NCBI GenBank assembly: GCA_036399695.1
Contig: DASWMP010000320.1
Location: forward strand, 1-27,999
Direction of reading: 5' to 3'
Source of the DNA: DASVEE01 sp036399695
GTDB lineage: Bacteria; Acidobacteriota; Thermoanaerobaculia; Gp7-AA8
Length of the DNA stretch: 27,999 nt
The first letter of the stretch is position 1. The number at the start of each line of letters is the position of its first letter. Below the pieces are notes generated by a model. It ran no database searches, was not told the DNA's origin, and worked only from the letters and a program-made list of their open reading frames with translations. Made by a program: the position numbers and the translations under genes. Positions 1-7,343 of the stretch are shown in pieces.

Positions 1-95
1 GCTGGTCCGCCGGCATCTTGCCGGCGTCTCGGCTGACTGCGCGGTAAAGGCGCCGGCTGGAAGCCGGCGGACCAGCCGGCAGGATGCCGGCGCTC
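1..95. repeat. Cluster of three GC-rich hairpins (GCCGGC palindromes)
   Basis: Three consecutive short hairpins share a GCCGGC core. Positions 8-26 have stem CGCCGGCA with a 3-nt loop, 51-69 have stem CGCCGGCT with loop GGA, and 75-91 have stem GCCGGCA with loop GGA. In addition, the 14 bases at 1-14 are complementary to 63-76, so the whole block can fold into a larger structure. This looks like a REP-like intergenic repeat common in GC-rich genomes. Positions 96-195 show no gene or clear signal. Confidence 0.75.
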
Positions 96-195
96 CAATG
101 CTTGCGCGTCCGCCTCGTCGGTTGCCTCGACGATGGGTTCCTTCTGATCAATCGCTGCGCTCCGCGTCGGTCCGGCAACCCATCCCCCCCGCCCC

Positions 196-603
196 TCACC
201 GCTCCTCGACGATCCGGTAATGCCGCACGTGCGGGTCCGGCTCGATGAGGAACTCCGGGTCGCGGGGCATCAGCCTCGCGCGAAGGACGTCGTCGCCGGC
301 GTAGGCGCGGATGGCTTGTTCGTCGGGCCAGTAGGAGATGACGAGGAACTCCTCGCGGTCTCCGACGGTGCGGCGGAACATCTGCACGCCGAGGTTGCGC
401 GGGATGGAGCGCAGCTTCGTGAGCCCTTCGGCGCTGATGTATGCCTGGTACTCCTCGGCGCGTGCGAGCGGCACTTCGCCGCGCCATATCCGCGCGACCG
501 CACCGGCTGGCGGCATCGCGGAAGACGCCGTCGGCGTCTGCGAAGTGGACGTGCACTGCGTGAGGGCGAGAAGAGCGAGGAGCGCGACGGCGGCTTTGTG
601 CAT
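196..603 (-). CDS. Small lipoprotein with antibiotic-biosynthesis-monooxygenase-like (dimeric alpha/beta barrel) domain
   Basis: This 135-residue protein begins with a lipoprotein signal: a short basic start, a hydrophobic stretch rich in Ala and Leu, and a lipobox LTQC with Cys at residue 17. It is therefore probably lipid-anchored and faces the periplasm or outer membrane. A Ser/Thr/Pro linker runs to about residue 35. The rest has the look of an ABM/EthD-type fold: an early strand (ARIWRGEV), a helix with YISAEGL, then EEFLVISYW and a final strand ending HYRIVEE. Such domains are small heme- or quinol-type monooxygenases or simply ligand-binding dimers. Most ABM proteins are cytoplasmic, so the lipoprotein signal is unusual. 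The start at 603 is supported by a TATGAT hexamer 6 nt upstream and the absence of a Shine-Dalgarno sequence. Substrate is unknown. Confidence 0.75.
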   Translation of the reverse strand: MHKAAVALLALLALTQCTSTSQTPTASSAMPPAGAVARIWRGEVPLARAEEYQAYISAEGLTKLRSIPRNLGVQMFRRTVGDREEFLVISYWPDEQAIRAYAGDDVLRARLMPRDPEFLIEPDPHVRHYRIVEER

Positions 604-609
604 GCGCCG

Positions 610-615
610 ATCATA
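610..615 (-). promoter_or_regulatory. -10 hexamer (TATGAT) for the lipoprotein gene, probable leaderless start
   Basis: Read on the minus strand, TATGAT ends 6 nt before the ATG at 603. No purine-rich ribosome site lies between them, so transcription would begin at or next to the start codon. No convincing -35 element is visible. Confidence 0.45.
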
Positions 616-630
616 CGGCGGGGCGCGGCG

Positions 631-1506
631 TCAGAACAGATCGGGCAGATGCACGAAGTGCTGCATCGCGGCGACCGTTCGCGGCGAGATGCCGCTCAGG
701 AACCAGGTGAGCGTCTCCACCGTCACGGCCGGGATGGCGTAGCGCGTCACGAACTGCACGTCCACGTCGCGATTACCGTCCGCGCTCGCCGGCTGCGCTG
801 AAAACAGATCGTCGACGGCGCTCTCGTTCGGATTGACGACGGTCGCCGCGATTCCCGCATCCGCGAGCGCCGCGGCGAAGACGTCCTTCCGGTAGCCGTA
901 GTGCGTGCAGGCGAGGCAGGCCACCACCGGCGCACCGGGCGTCTGCATCTTCGCGATGGCCGCGTCAACCCAGCCGCGGATCTCCGCCGCGGTCTTCGTC
1001 CCTTCGCGATCCTCGGAGATCGTGTCGGCCAGTCCCGGGCAGGCCTGGCTCACGATGCGCGAGGGCGCGATACCGCGGTCCCCGAGCAGCCGCGGATACG
1101 TGCCGGCGTCGATGGTCGTCTGCGTGCCGAAGATCATGGCCACGCTGCGCGGGTCGGCCTGGAGCGCATCCAGGAGCAGGCCGGCGCCGGTCCCGACGAT
1201 CCCCTTCACCGGAATCGCCGCCTCCGCAAAGTACGGTGTGTCGGGCAGCAACACCGAGAGCGTGTTGCAGGCGACGTAGATGACGTCGGGCGCGAACCGC
1301 TCCGTGACGTTGCGCAGGAAGCGGTCGAACGTCTGCAGCTTCTCCTCGCGCGACTTCATGGAGTTGTAGCCGTAGTCGTTTTCGGGCGCGGCGTTGGCGA
1401 ACGTCAACCGCACCGGCTCGGTGGACCCGTGCGTGCGCACGAAGCGCTCGGCGTACGCGCAGACGGACAGCCCGCCTACGCCGGAATCGGTGATGAGGAT
1501 GTGCAT
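631..1506 (-). CDS. murI: Glutamate racemase (Asp/Glu racemase family)
   Basis: This 291-residue cytoplasmic enzyme is predicted to interconvert L- and D-glutamate with two cysteines as acid/base catalysts. The N-terminus carries the glutamate racemase signature ITDSGVGGLSV (Asp7, Ser8). The first catalytic Cys is in VACNTLS (Cys80) and the second in CLACTHYGYR (Cys200, with Thr201 and His202). Length fits the family (about 260-290). An upstream in-frame extension to 1689 overlaps the amidase gene and is not family sequence, so the ATG at 1506 is preferred. That ATG lies 2 nt after the upstream gene's stop codon and has no Shine-Dalgarno, so translational coupling is likely. Given the partner gene, the enzyme may turn D-Glu recovered from murein into L-Glu, or supply D-Glu for wall synthesis. 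Residues around the second Cys (YGYR rather than FPLL) differ from textbook MurI, so other Asp/Glu racemase specificity is possible. Confidence 0.82.
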   Translation of the reverse strand: MHILITDSGVGGLSVCAYAERFVRTHGSTEPVRLTFANAAPENDYGYNSMKSREEKLQTFDRFLRNVTERFAPDVIYVACNTLSVLLPDTPYFAEAAIPVKGIVGTGAGLLLDALQADPRSVAMIFGTQTTIDAGTYPRLLGDRGIAPSRIVSQACPGLADTISEDREGTKTAAEIRGWVDAAIAKMQTPGAPVVACLACTHYGYRKDVFAAALADAGIAATVVNPNESAVDDLFSAQPASADGNRDVDVQFVTRYAIPAVTVETLTWFLSGISPRTVAAMQHFVHLPDLF

Positions 1507-1508
1507 CG

Positions 1509-2231
1509 TCAGAGCTCGAACCTGCCGGTCATGAGGTCGAGGAGGATGGGCACATGGCGATCCTTGAGCGTGTAGAGCGAGGCGTCCTCGAGCTCCAGCG
1601 TCACGAGGTTCAGCCCCCGTTCGCTGGCCCATGTACCCATCGAGCCGGGAGTGGGGTAGCCGATCTCCGTGAGGAATGGCAGCGCGCAACGGTCGGCGAG
1701 CTGCCGCCCGAGGTGCGACGCGCCGGAGTCGTCGACGCAGGCGAGCGCCGAGTGGAGGCTGACGACGGCGCGCGGCTTCAGCCGGTCGATGAGTGCAATC
1801 AGCGCCTGCGTTTCGGGTTCCGACGCGGGCGCCGCTCCGGGGCTCAGGGCCATGTCGCGGGCGTCGTTCGCCCGGCTCTTGTAGCAGACCGGCTCGGGGC
1901 TCCAGTTGGAGGTCGGGAAGTTCCGGTTGAGATCGACGCCGCGGGCGCTGCCGCGCGTGCCCCGCAGCAAGCCGTCAGGGTTGCCACAGAGAATCACCGC
2001 CGCCTGCAGGTCACCCTGGGGCAGGCAGCGCAGCGCTTCGGAGACGACGACCGTGGTCTCCGACTCGTCACCATGGATGGCCGCGAGGATGACGATCTCC
2101 GCCTGCCCGGAAGCCGGAAGATGCACGAGGAGCGGCACCCCCTCGGCCGACGCGCCGTAAACCGAGCCGGCGTGCCGGATGACCCCGCGATCCCGCCGCG
2201 CTACCAGCCGCTGTTCCGTCCCTGCACTCAT
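1509..2231 (-). CDS. mpaA: Murein peptide amidase / M14-family zinc carboxypeptidase (MpaA-like)
   Basis: This 240-residue protein has the M14 zinc-peptidase pattern. HGDE (His53, Glu56) gives two metal ligands, and His160 in VSLHSA the third. NRNFP around residues 102-106 includes the substrate-binding Arg, and Glu213 in TLELED is the likely catalytic Glu. The N-terminal part contains the MpaA-like SAEGVPLLVH motif. In E. coli, MpaA cleaves the gamma-D-Glu-meso-DAP bond in murein tripeptide during wall recycling. There is no signal peptide, consistent with a cytoplasmic recycling enzyme. The ATG at 2231 is preferred over an upstream in-frame codon at 2273 because a GGGAG Shine-Dalgarno sits about 7 nt ahead of it. 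It forms an operon with the racemase downstream. The related succinylglutamate desuccinylase family is the main alternative. Confidence 0.8.
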   Translation of the reverse strand: MSAGTEQRLVARRDRGVIRHAGSVYGASAEGVPLLVHLPASGQAEIVILAAIHGDESETTVVVSEALRCLPQGDLQAAVILCGNPDGLLRGTRGSARGVDLNRNFPTSNWSPEPVCYKSRANDARDMALSPGAAPASEPETQALIALIDRLKPRAVVSLHSALACVDDSGASHLGRQLADRCALPFLTEIGYPTPGSMGTWASERGLNLVTLELEDASLYTLKDRHVPILLDLMTGRFEL

Positions 2232-2293
2232 GCGATTGCTCCCTCGGTCGTTATCGGCTGCGAATCCTCTCATGAATCGGGAGCGTGCCCGGG

Positions 2294-2338
2294 ATGGGAC
2301 GAATGCGACAGATGCGACCTATGGGACAGATGGGGACG
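2294..2338 (+). repeat. 9-bp tandem repeat array (consensus ATRGGACNN), five units
   Basis: Five head-to-tail 9-mers, ATGGGACGA, ATGCGACAG, ATGCGACCT, ATGGGACAG and ATGGGGACG, lie in the gap between the 5' end of the amidase gene and the 3' end of the reductase gene. A degenerate sixth unit follows near 2342. The same unit recurs at five other gaps in this window. Confidence 0.8.
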
Positions 2339-2363
2339 TCCATGGGCGCGTCAGTATCAGCGC

Positions 2364-3920
2364 TCAGAACGCCCGGCGCACGAGCTCCATCACCGCGTCA
2401 TCCGGGTCATCGCGCTGCATCGCGGCCTCCACGGCGAGACTTACATCATCGCGGAACAGCGTCGCGACCGCGGCCACGCGGCCCTGGTCGCGGAACACCA
2501 CCGCGGCGTTGCCGGCGCCGAGGGAGCCGAACGTCTGGGCGTCGTCGGCGCGCTGGGCGTTGCCTACGTAGGCGAACACGAGATCGTAGTGCTGGCTCCA
2601 GAAGAACGGGATGTCGCGGAAGGACTCGCGTTGCCCCATGGCGTTGCGCGCGGCGGCCTGGCCCTGGCGCCCGGCGGCGGCCCAGTGTTCGACGCGGATC
2701 GACTGGCTGCTTCTCGCGTAAGGGAAGCGAGCCACGTCGCCGGCGGCGTAGATGTTCGGAGCGCTCGTCTGCAGGCAGTCGTTGACGACGATGCCGCGGT
2801 CGATGGCCAGCCCGGCGCGCTCGGCGAGGGTCACGTCGGGCTCGACGCCGATGCCGGCTACGACGAGGTCGCACGCTTCGCTGCTGCCGTCGTCGAGCAC
2901 GACGCTGCCGGTGCGGATCTCCGCCGGGCGGCGGCCGAGGCGGAAGCGCACGCCATGAGCTTCGTGGGTGCGGAGGATGAACTCGCCGATCTCCCGTCCG
3001 AGGACCCGTTCGAGGGGCCGTTCCTCGGCACCGATGACCGTCACGTCGAGCCCCAGCTCGCGCAACGACGCGGCGGTCTCCAGGCCGATGAAGCTGGCGC
3101 CGATCACCACCACGCGGCGCTTCTCGGCGACGGCTGTCTTCAGCGCCTCGGCGTCGCTCCAGGTGCGCAGGTAGTGCACGTGCGCGCCGGCCTCGACCGG
3201 CACATCGAGCTGTCGCGGACGCGCGCCCGTCGCGAGGATCAGCCGGTCGAACGCGAGCCGCTCGCCCGACGCCAGCAACACGTGGCTTTTCACGGCGTCG
3301 ATGCTGTCGACCTTCGTCCGCAGGCGCAGGGCGATGCCGTCGCCCGCATACTCGTCCTCCGCGCGGAGCGGAATCCAGTCCTCCGGCGCTTTGCCCGCGA
3401 GGTAGTCCTTCGACAGGTTCGGCTTGTCATACGGCAGCCGCTCCTCGGACGTGAGGAGGGTCACCCGGCCCGCGAAACCGCGGCGGTGCAGCTCGGCCGC
3501 CGCGAACGATCCGGCTGCCCCGGCACCGATGATGACGATGTGCGTGTGCGTCGCCGCCGAAGCGTCCGGCGGCGTCGTAACCGCCGGCGCCTCCGGCAGC
3601 ACGCGGATCAGGTCCCCGTCCCGCGCGGTCGTGTAGACGCGCAGCGGCCGCATCGCAGGAGCGCCGGAAGCCTGTCCGGTGCGCAGCTCGAAACAGGCGT
3701 GATGCCACGGGCAGCGGATCGTCTCGCCGACGACCAGGCCGTCGGCCAGCGGCGCGTGATAGTGCGTGCAGAACGCGTCGACGGCAAAGAGGTCGTCACC
3801 TTTGCGGACGAGCAGGACCGCGTCCTCGCCGACGTGGCCGGCGCGCATGCCGCCGTCGGCCAGCTCGCTCAGCCGGATGCCTTCCTGGAGATCGGGACCA
3901 GTCACCGTTTCGGTCGCCAC
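2364..3920 (-). CDS. Rieske-domain FAD/NAD(P)H oxidoreductase (AIF/ferredoxin-reductase type)
   Basis: This 518-residue fusion has a Rieske [2Fe-2S] domain at residues 13-110, with ligands Cys51/His53 (CTHYH) and Cys70/His73 (CPWHH). A class I pyridine-nucleotide oxidoreductase follows. The FAD dinucleotide fold starts at about 128 (VIIGAGAAG), the NAD(P)H fold at about 270 (VVVIGASFIGLE), the second FAD motif is YAAGDVARFP at about 391-400, and a reductase C-terminal domain ends the protein. This matches AIFM3-like proteins and the ferredoxin reductases of aromatic dioxygenase systems, but no oxygenase or ferredoxin gene is nearby. Electrons probably pass from NAD(P)H through FAD to the attached Rieske cluster or a separate partner. 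Translation starts at GTG 3920 with AAGGAG 5-6 nt upstream. That site overlaps the end of folE, so the two genes are co-transcribed. Partner and substrate are unknown. Confidence 0.88.
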   Translation of the reverse strand: MATETVTGPDLQEGIRLSELADGGMRAGHVGEDAVLLVRKGDDLFAVDAFCTHYHAPLADGLVVGETIRCPWHHACFELRTGQASGAPAMRPLRVYTTARDGDLIRVLPEAPAVTTPPDASAATHTHIVIIGAGAAGSFAAAELHRRGFAGRVTLLTSEERLPYDKPNLSKDYLAGKAPEDWIPLRAEDEYAGDGIALRLRTKVDSIDAVKSHVLLASGERLAFDRLILATGARPRQLDVPVEAGAHVHYLRTWSDAEALKTAVAEKRRVVVIGASFIGLETAASLRELGLDVTVIGAEERPLERVLGREIGEFILRTHEAHGVRFRLGRRPAEIRTGSVVLDDGSSEACDLVVAGIGVEPDVTLAERAGLAIDRGIVVNDCLQTSAPNIYAAGDVARFPYARSSQSIRVEHWAAAGRQGQAAARNAMGQRESFRDIPFFWSQHYDLVFAYVGNAQRADDAQTFGSLGAGNAAVVFRDQGRVAAVATLFRDDVSLAVEAAMQRDDPDDAVMELVRRAF

Positions 3921-3929
3921 GTTGTCTCC

Positions 3930-4523
3930 TTAGGTCGTGCCGCAGAGCCGCAGAAACTCGGAACGGGTCTCGGCGCTGTTGCGCAGCGTTCCGAGCATGG
4001 CAGAGGTCACGAGCTGCGTGTTCGGCAACCGCACGCCGCGGCAGCCCATGCAGAGGTGATGCGCCGTCACGATCACGCCGACGCCGCGCGCTTCGAGATG
4101 CGTCTCGACGGCGCTGGCGATCTGCTGCGTCATCCGCTCCTGGATCTGCAGGCGGCGGGCGAAGCAGTGGACGAGGCGGGCCAGCTTGCTGATCCCGACC
4201 ACCTTCCCCGGCAGGTAGCCGACGTGGGCCACTCCCTGGAAGGGGAGCAGGTGATGCTCGCACATCGAATGGAAGTCGATGCCGCGCAGGACGATCAACT
4301 CGTCCGAGTGCTCGGCGAATGTCTTCGACAGGATGTCCGCGGGTGATTCGTCATAGCCGGCCGTCATCTCCAGAAACGCCTTGACGACCCGGCGCGGCGT
4401 TTCGCGCAGTCCGTCGCGCTCCGGATCCTCCCCGACGAGGCGCAGGAGCGCGGTCACGGCCTCCTCGGCCGCGGTGCTGCTGGTGTGCTCGATGCCGTGA
4501 ATCGGCTGAAGGCTTGGTTCCAT
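3930..4523 (-). CDS. folE: GTP cyclohydrolase I
   Basis: This 197-residue enzyme converts GTP to 7,8-dihydroneopterin triphosphate, the first step to folate or tetrahydrobiopterin. Family features are clear: GLRETPRRV (38-46) and the zinc site at Cys88 and His91 (SMCEHHLLP) plus Cys158 in HLCMGCRG. KVVGISKLAR (107-116) and QERMTQQIA (128-136) are also present. Length agrees with FolE of other bacteria (about 190-220). ATG 4523 has GGGGAGAG about 7 nt upstream. The gene leads an operon with the Rieske reductase 9 nt downstream, an unusual partnership. Its promoter has the same sequence and spacing as that of the divergent sigma-factor gene, so expression is probably tied to that regulator and not constitutive. 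A second folE elsewhere in the genome could then carry the housekeeping role. Confidence 0.95.
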   Translation of the reverse strand: MEPSLQPIHGIEHTSSTAAEEAVTALLRLVGEDPERDGLRETPRRVVKAFLEMTAGYDESPADILSKTFAEHSDELIVLRGIDFHSMCEHHLLPFQGVAHVGYLPGKVVGISKLARLVHCFARRLQIQERMTQQIASAVETHLEARGVGVIVTAHHLCMGCRGVRLPNTQLVTSAMLGTLRNSAETRSEFLRLCGTT

Positions 4524-4562
4524 TTCGTACTCTCCCCGAGGAGCGGCGTGTGCTTCCCCGGT

Positions 4563-4594
4563 TGATTAGAGGAGGGGCTGGGCGATCGGTGACA
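4563..4594 (-). promoter_or_regulatory. folE promoter: TGTCACC-N11-CCCTCCTCTAATC
   Basis: On the minus strand, TGTCACC (4594-4588) is followed after 11 nt by CCCTCCTCTAATC (4576-4564). The layout fits a -35 element and a TCTAAT-type -10 separated by 17 nt, leaving a leader of roughly 35 nt with a good Shine-Dalgarno before folE. The same two boxes with the same 11-nt gap lie on the other strand at 4634-4664 ahead of the ECF sigma gene. Confidence 0.7.
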
Positions 4595-4629
4595 TGGGAC
4601 GTAGGGGACCTATGAGACAGATCGGACCT
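4594..4629 (+). repeat. 9-bp tandem repeat array, four units, between divergent promoters
   Basis: Units ATGGGACGT, AGGGGACCT, ATGAGACAG and ATCGGACCT run head to tail. A degenerate unit may precede them at 4585-4593. The array exactly fills the space between the two divergent -35 elements, and no inverted partner array is present here. Confidence 0.72.
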
Positions 4630-4633
4630 GTGC

Positions 4634-4665
4634 TGTCACCCTTTTCAATCTCCCTCCTCTAATCT
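4634..4665 (+). promoter_or_regulatory. ECF sigma gene promoter: TGTCACC-N11-CCCTCCTCTAATC
   Basis: TGTCACC at 4634-4640 and CCCTCCTCTAATC at 4652-4664 are separated by 11 nt. This exactly mirrors the folE promoter although the 11 spacer bases differ. The TAATCT hexamer at 4660-4665 ends 8 nt before the ATG at 4674. A conserved -35/-10 pair in front of an ECF sigma gene is the usual sign of autoregulation. Confidence 0.7.
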
Positions 4666-4673
4666 GCGAGAGG

Positions 4674-5360
4674 ATGAATGACGCCATGACCGTCGACCCC
4701 GTGGTTCCGCTGTCTGCCGAGCTTACCGACGAGGAGATCGTCCGCCGTGTCGTCGCCGGCGAGCGGGAGTTGTTCGAGCTGCTGCTGAGGCGGTACAACC
4801 AGCGGATCTACCGCGCCGTGCGTGCCGTCCTGCGCAATCCGGACGATACGGAGGACGTGATGCAGCAGGCGTATGTCAGCGCGTATCGGCACCTCCATCA
4901 GTTCGAAGGGCGCTCGGCGTTCGCCACCTGGCTGACGAAGATCGCGCTGCGCGAAGCTGCGGCAAGGAACAAGAAGAGCGTGGCCCTTCTGCACATGGTG
5001 CCGGAGCTCCCGGGAGACGACACGATGAACGACTTTCCTGAGCCGAGTCCCGATCCCGAAGCGCGGGCCGTCGCCGCAGACCTGATGCAGCACGTCGAAG
5101 CCGAAGTCGCCGCGCTGCCCGAGACCTACCGCTCGGTGCTCCTGCTGCGCGAAGTCGAAGGCCTGAGCACGGAGGAAACCGCCGCCTGCCTCGACCTCAC
5201 CACCGACGTCGTGAAGACCCGCCTCCACCGCGCCCGGGTCATGCTCCGCGACGCCCTCTACCGCCGCGCCGGCGTAGGCCTGCAAACCATCTTCACCTTC
5301 GGCTCCAGGCGCTGCGACCGCGTCGTGGCCCGGGTGATGGAGGAGATCAGCGCGCTCTGA
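4674..5360 (+). CDS. ECF-family RNA polymerase sigma factor (RpoE-like)
   Basis: This 228-residue protein has the two-domain ECF layout. Region 2 runs about 35-100, including the RNAP and -10 binding stretch PDDTEDVMQQAYVSAYRHL and FEGRSAFATWLTKIA. Region 4 runs about 140-190, with LPETYRSVLLLREVEGLSTEETA and the recognition helix TDVVKTRLHRAR. A short tail, FTFGSRRCDRVVARVM, matches a C-terminal motif seen in a subset of RpoE-type factors. It would direct RNA polymerase to a small regulon. The mirror-image promoters upstream suggest that it activates itself and the divergent folE-reductase operon. No anti-sigma gene follows; the next gene is on the other strand. Control must therefore come from elsewhere or from the protein itself. 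ATG 4674 suits a leaderless start; ATG 4686, 12 nt after GAGAGG, is the alternative. Confidence 0.92.
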   Translation: MNDAMTVDPVVPLSAELTDEEIVRRVVAGERELFELLLRRYNQRIYRAVRAVLRNPDDTEDVMQQAYVSAYRHLHQFEGRSAFATWLTKIALREAAARNKKSVALLHMVPELPGDDTMNDFPEPSPDPEARAVAADLMQHVEAEVAALPETYRSVLLLREVEGLSTEETAACLDLTTDVVKTRLHRARVMLRDALYRRAGVGLQTIFTFGSRRCDRVVARVMEEISAL

Positions 5361-5387
5361 ACGGCGGTGCCGCGCGCGGCCATCACC

Positions 5388-6671
5388 TCACGCGAAGATC
5401 CGCCCCGCCTCCAGCGTCAGCCCCAGCGCGATCCCGCCGAATTGATCGGTATCGAACGCTTTGGCATTCGGCAGGAGCTGCCGCACGCGCGTCCGCACCT
5501 CGGGGAGCAGCGACCCGCCGCCGGTGAAGAAGACCACGTCGAACGCGTCGTTCTTCACGCCTGAGGCGCGGAGGACGTTTTCGAGCTCGCGGACGGCGTC
5601 GTCGAGCAGCTCGGTGATGGCGGCGTTCAGCTCCGTGCGCGTGACCGTCAGGCCGAAGCGGCGCTCGATCCAGTCGAGGGGCGTCGTCACGGTCTCGTCT
5701 CCGCTGAGGGAGATCTTCGTCCGCTCGACCTCGCGGGCCAGCGTGTGGCCGAGATGCGCGGACAGCACTCTGTCGAGGCGGGCCAGGCGGCGGTCGCCGT
5801 CTTTGTTCTTCGACAGAATGTCGTAGATGCCGTCGAGCATGCGCGTGTCGTAGATGAAATTGATGCGCAGCCAGGACGCGAGATCGTGAAAGACCCACTG
5901 CGGCATCTGCAGCACGTCGCCGCGGTCGTTGCGGTACGAAGCGCCGAGGCCGAGGTGCGGCATGAGCTGGGTGACGCTGAGCTGGCGGTCGAAATCGGTG
6001 CCGCCGATGTGGATGCCGCCGACGGCGAGGATGCGCTCGCGATCGGCGACGCGCCGGTGCTGCGCTGCCGGGGTGAGGCGGATGACGCTGAAGTCCGAGG
6101 TGCCGCCGCCGATGTCGACCACCGCCGCGATCTGTTCGCGGTCGATGTGGGTCTCGAGCTCCAGCCCGGCGGCGATCGGCTCCAGTTCCACCTCGACCTG
6201 CGCGAAGCCCGCGCCGCGCGCGCTGCGCCGCAGGATCTCCTCGGCGGCACGATCGAGCGCGTCGTCGCTGTCGTTGAAGCGCACCGGACGTCCGAGAACG
6301 ACGCGCGTCAGCTCGCGGCCGGCCGCTTCGTCTCCCTTCGCCTTCAGATTGCGGAGGATGCGGGTGATGATCTCCTCGAAGGCAATCCGCCGGCCGCGCA
6401 CGATCGTGGCCTCGCCTTGAAGCGCGGTGCCGAGGACGCTCTTGATCGCCCAGAGCATGCGGCCGGGCTGCCCCTCGAGGAAGCGTGCAATCGCCGCCTC
6501 GCCGAATACGTCGTCGCGTGTCGTGTCGTCGAAGAAGATCGTGGTCGGGATGCGGGGACGCCCGTTTTCCACCTCGACGAGCGACGGACTGCCGGCGCGC
6601 AGAATGCCGATCTCCGAGTTCGAGGTACCGAAGTCGAGGCCGCAGGCGTCAGTCGAGGAATCGTGGCTCAT
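5388..6671 (-). CDS. yegD: Hsp70-family chaperone ATPase domain protein (YegD-like)
   Basis: This 427-residue protein carries an actin/Hsp70 ATPase fold. Phosphate 1 motif is GLDFGTSNSEIG (residues 11-22) and phosphate 2 is VVDIGGGTSDFSV. A late adenosine-type motif VVFFTGGGSLLPEVR and the ending QFGGIALGL complete the fold. It stops where DnaK's peptide-binding domain would begin, as in E. coli YegD (450 residues). It therefore probably has ATP-dependent conformational activity but no classic substrate-binding domain, and its client is unknown. Start ATG 6671 has no strong Shine-Dalgarno. It is convergent with the sigma factor, with 27 bp between, and divergent from the short secreted protein. 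Confidence 0.87.
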   Translation of the reverse strand: MSHDSSTDACGLDFGTSNSEIGILRAGSPSLVEVENGRPRIPTTIFFDDTTRDDVFGEAAIARFLEGQPGRMLWAIKSVLGTALQGEATIVRGRRIAFEEIITRILRNLKAKGDEAAGRELTRVVLGRPVRFNDSDDALDRAAEEILRRSARGAGFAQVEVELEPIAAGLELETHIDREQIAAVVDIGGGTSDFSVIRLTPAAQHRRVADRERILAVGGIHIGGTDFDRQLSVTQLMPHLGLGASYRNDRGDVLQMPQWVFHDLASWLRINFIYDTRMLDGIYDILSKNKDGDRRLARLDRVLSAHLGHTLAREVERTKISLSGDETVTTPLDWIERRFGLTVTRTELNAAITELLDDAVRELENVLRASGVKNDAFDVVFFTGGGSLLPEVRTRVRQLLPNAKAFDTDQFGGIALGLTLEAGRIFA

Positions 6672-6742
6672 GGCGAGGGACGCGCATTGTCATGGAAGAG
6701 TTACGGCTGCTGCAACCGGAACGGCTCCGCCCGGATTGCCGT

Positions 6743-6748
6743 TAGAAT
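6743..6748 (+). promoter_or_regulatory. -10 hexamer (TAGAAT), probable leaderless start
   Basis: TAGAAT ends exactly 7 nt before the ATG at 6756, and no Shine-Dalgarno lies between. No good -35 match is seen at 16-18 nt upstream. Confidence 0.45.
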
Positions 6749-6755
6749 CGTGCGC

Positions 6756-7340
6756 ATGGTTACCCGACGTGCAGTGGCCGCCCTCGTGCTCGTGCAACTG
6801 ATCGCGTTCGCCGTCTCGGCGCAGCAGTCGGCCGAATTCGGCCGGGCCAGCGGCGGACAGCTCGTGCTGACGCCGAAGGGCTCCGCGCCGTTGTCCGGCT
6901 CGCTCGAGTTTTCCCTGTCGAGCGGGAACGACGCGCTGGGAGGCGGCAGCTCGCCCTCCTACGGCATGACGGCCGGCGGCACGCTGATCCAGGACCGCCT
7001 CTGGTTCTTCGCCTCGGCGTCGCGACAGCAGACGTCGTCATCGACGCGCTTCGCGAACCTCGAGCTGCCGGAAAACGCGACGCAGAACGGGACACTCGGC
7101 GCCATCGGCGGCCGCGTCCAGGGGCAGCTCGGCGCCGGCCAGGACCTCTCCGCGTTCTTCGAAGCGGGCCGCCGTGCGGAGCTCGCGACGAACGGCACTT
7201 CCACCTTCGCGGCCGTCGTGCCGTCGTCGTTCCTCTCCATGCGCTACAACGGCGTCATCTCCAGCAACATGCTGTTCAGCGCGAGCTTCACGCGCAGCTC
7301 GCACACGGTGCAGGGCGTGGGCTTCGTGCCCGCCGACTGA
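6756..7340 (+). CDS. Short secreted protein resembling an Oar/TonB-receptor barrel fragment
   Basis: This 194-residue protein starts with a clear signal peptide (MVTRRAVAALVLVQLIAFAVSA, cleavage near residue 22-24). The mature part is rich in Ser, Gly and alternating hydrophobic residues. The stretch GGTLIQDRLWFFASASRQQ (about residues 73-91) closely resembles the GGPI-x-DRLWFF motif at the start of Oar-like TonB-dependent receptor barrels. SMRYNGVISSNMLFSASFTRSS looks like two more beta strands. A full receptor would be about 1,000 residues, so this is either a short outer-membrane-associated protein or a stand-alone remnant. The reading frame is intact with its own start and stop, and no receptor sequence follows because the AraC gene begins 3 nt later on the other strand. 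Function is unknown. Confidence 0.7.
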   Translation: MVTRRAVAALVLVQLIAFAVSAQQSAEFGRASGGQLVLTPKGSAPLSGSLEFSLSSGNDALGGGSSPSYGMTAGGTLIQDRLWFFASASRQQTSSSTRFANLELPENATQNGTLGAIGGRVQGQLGAGQDLSAFFEAGRRAELATNGTSTFAAVVPSSFLSMRYNGVISSNMLFSASFTRSSHTVQGVGFVPAD

Positions 7341-7343
7341 TCG

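Noticed and set aside
1554..4346. A 930-codon open frame on the plus strand
   Set aside because: It runs antisense across the amidase, Rieske reductase and folE genes, all of which have strong family motifs. The long frame is an effect of high GC content.
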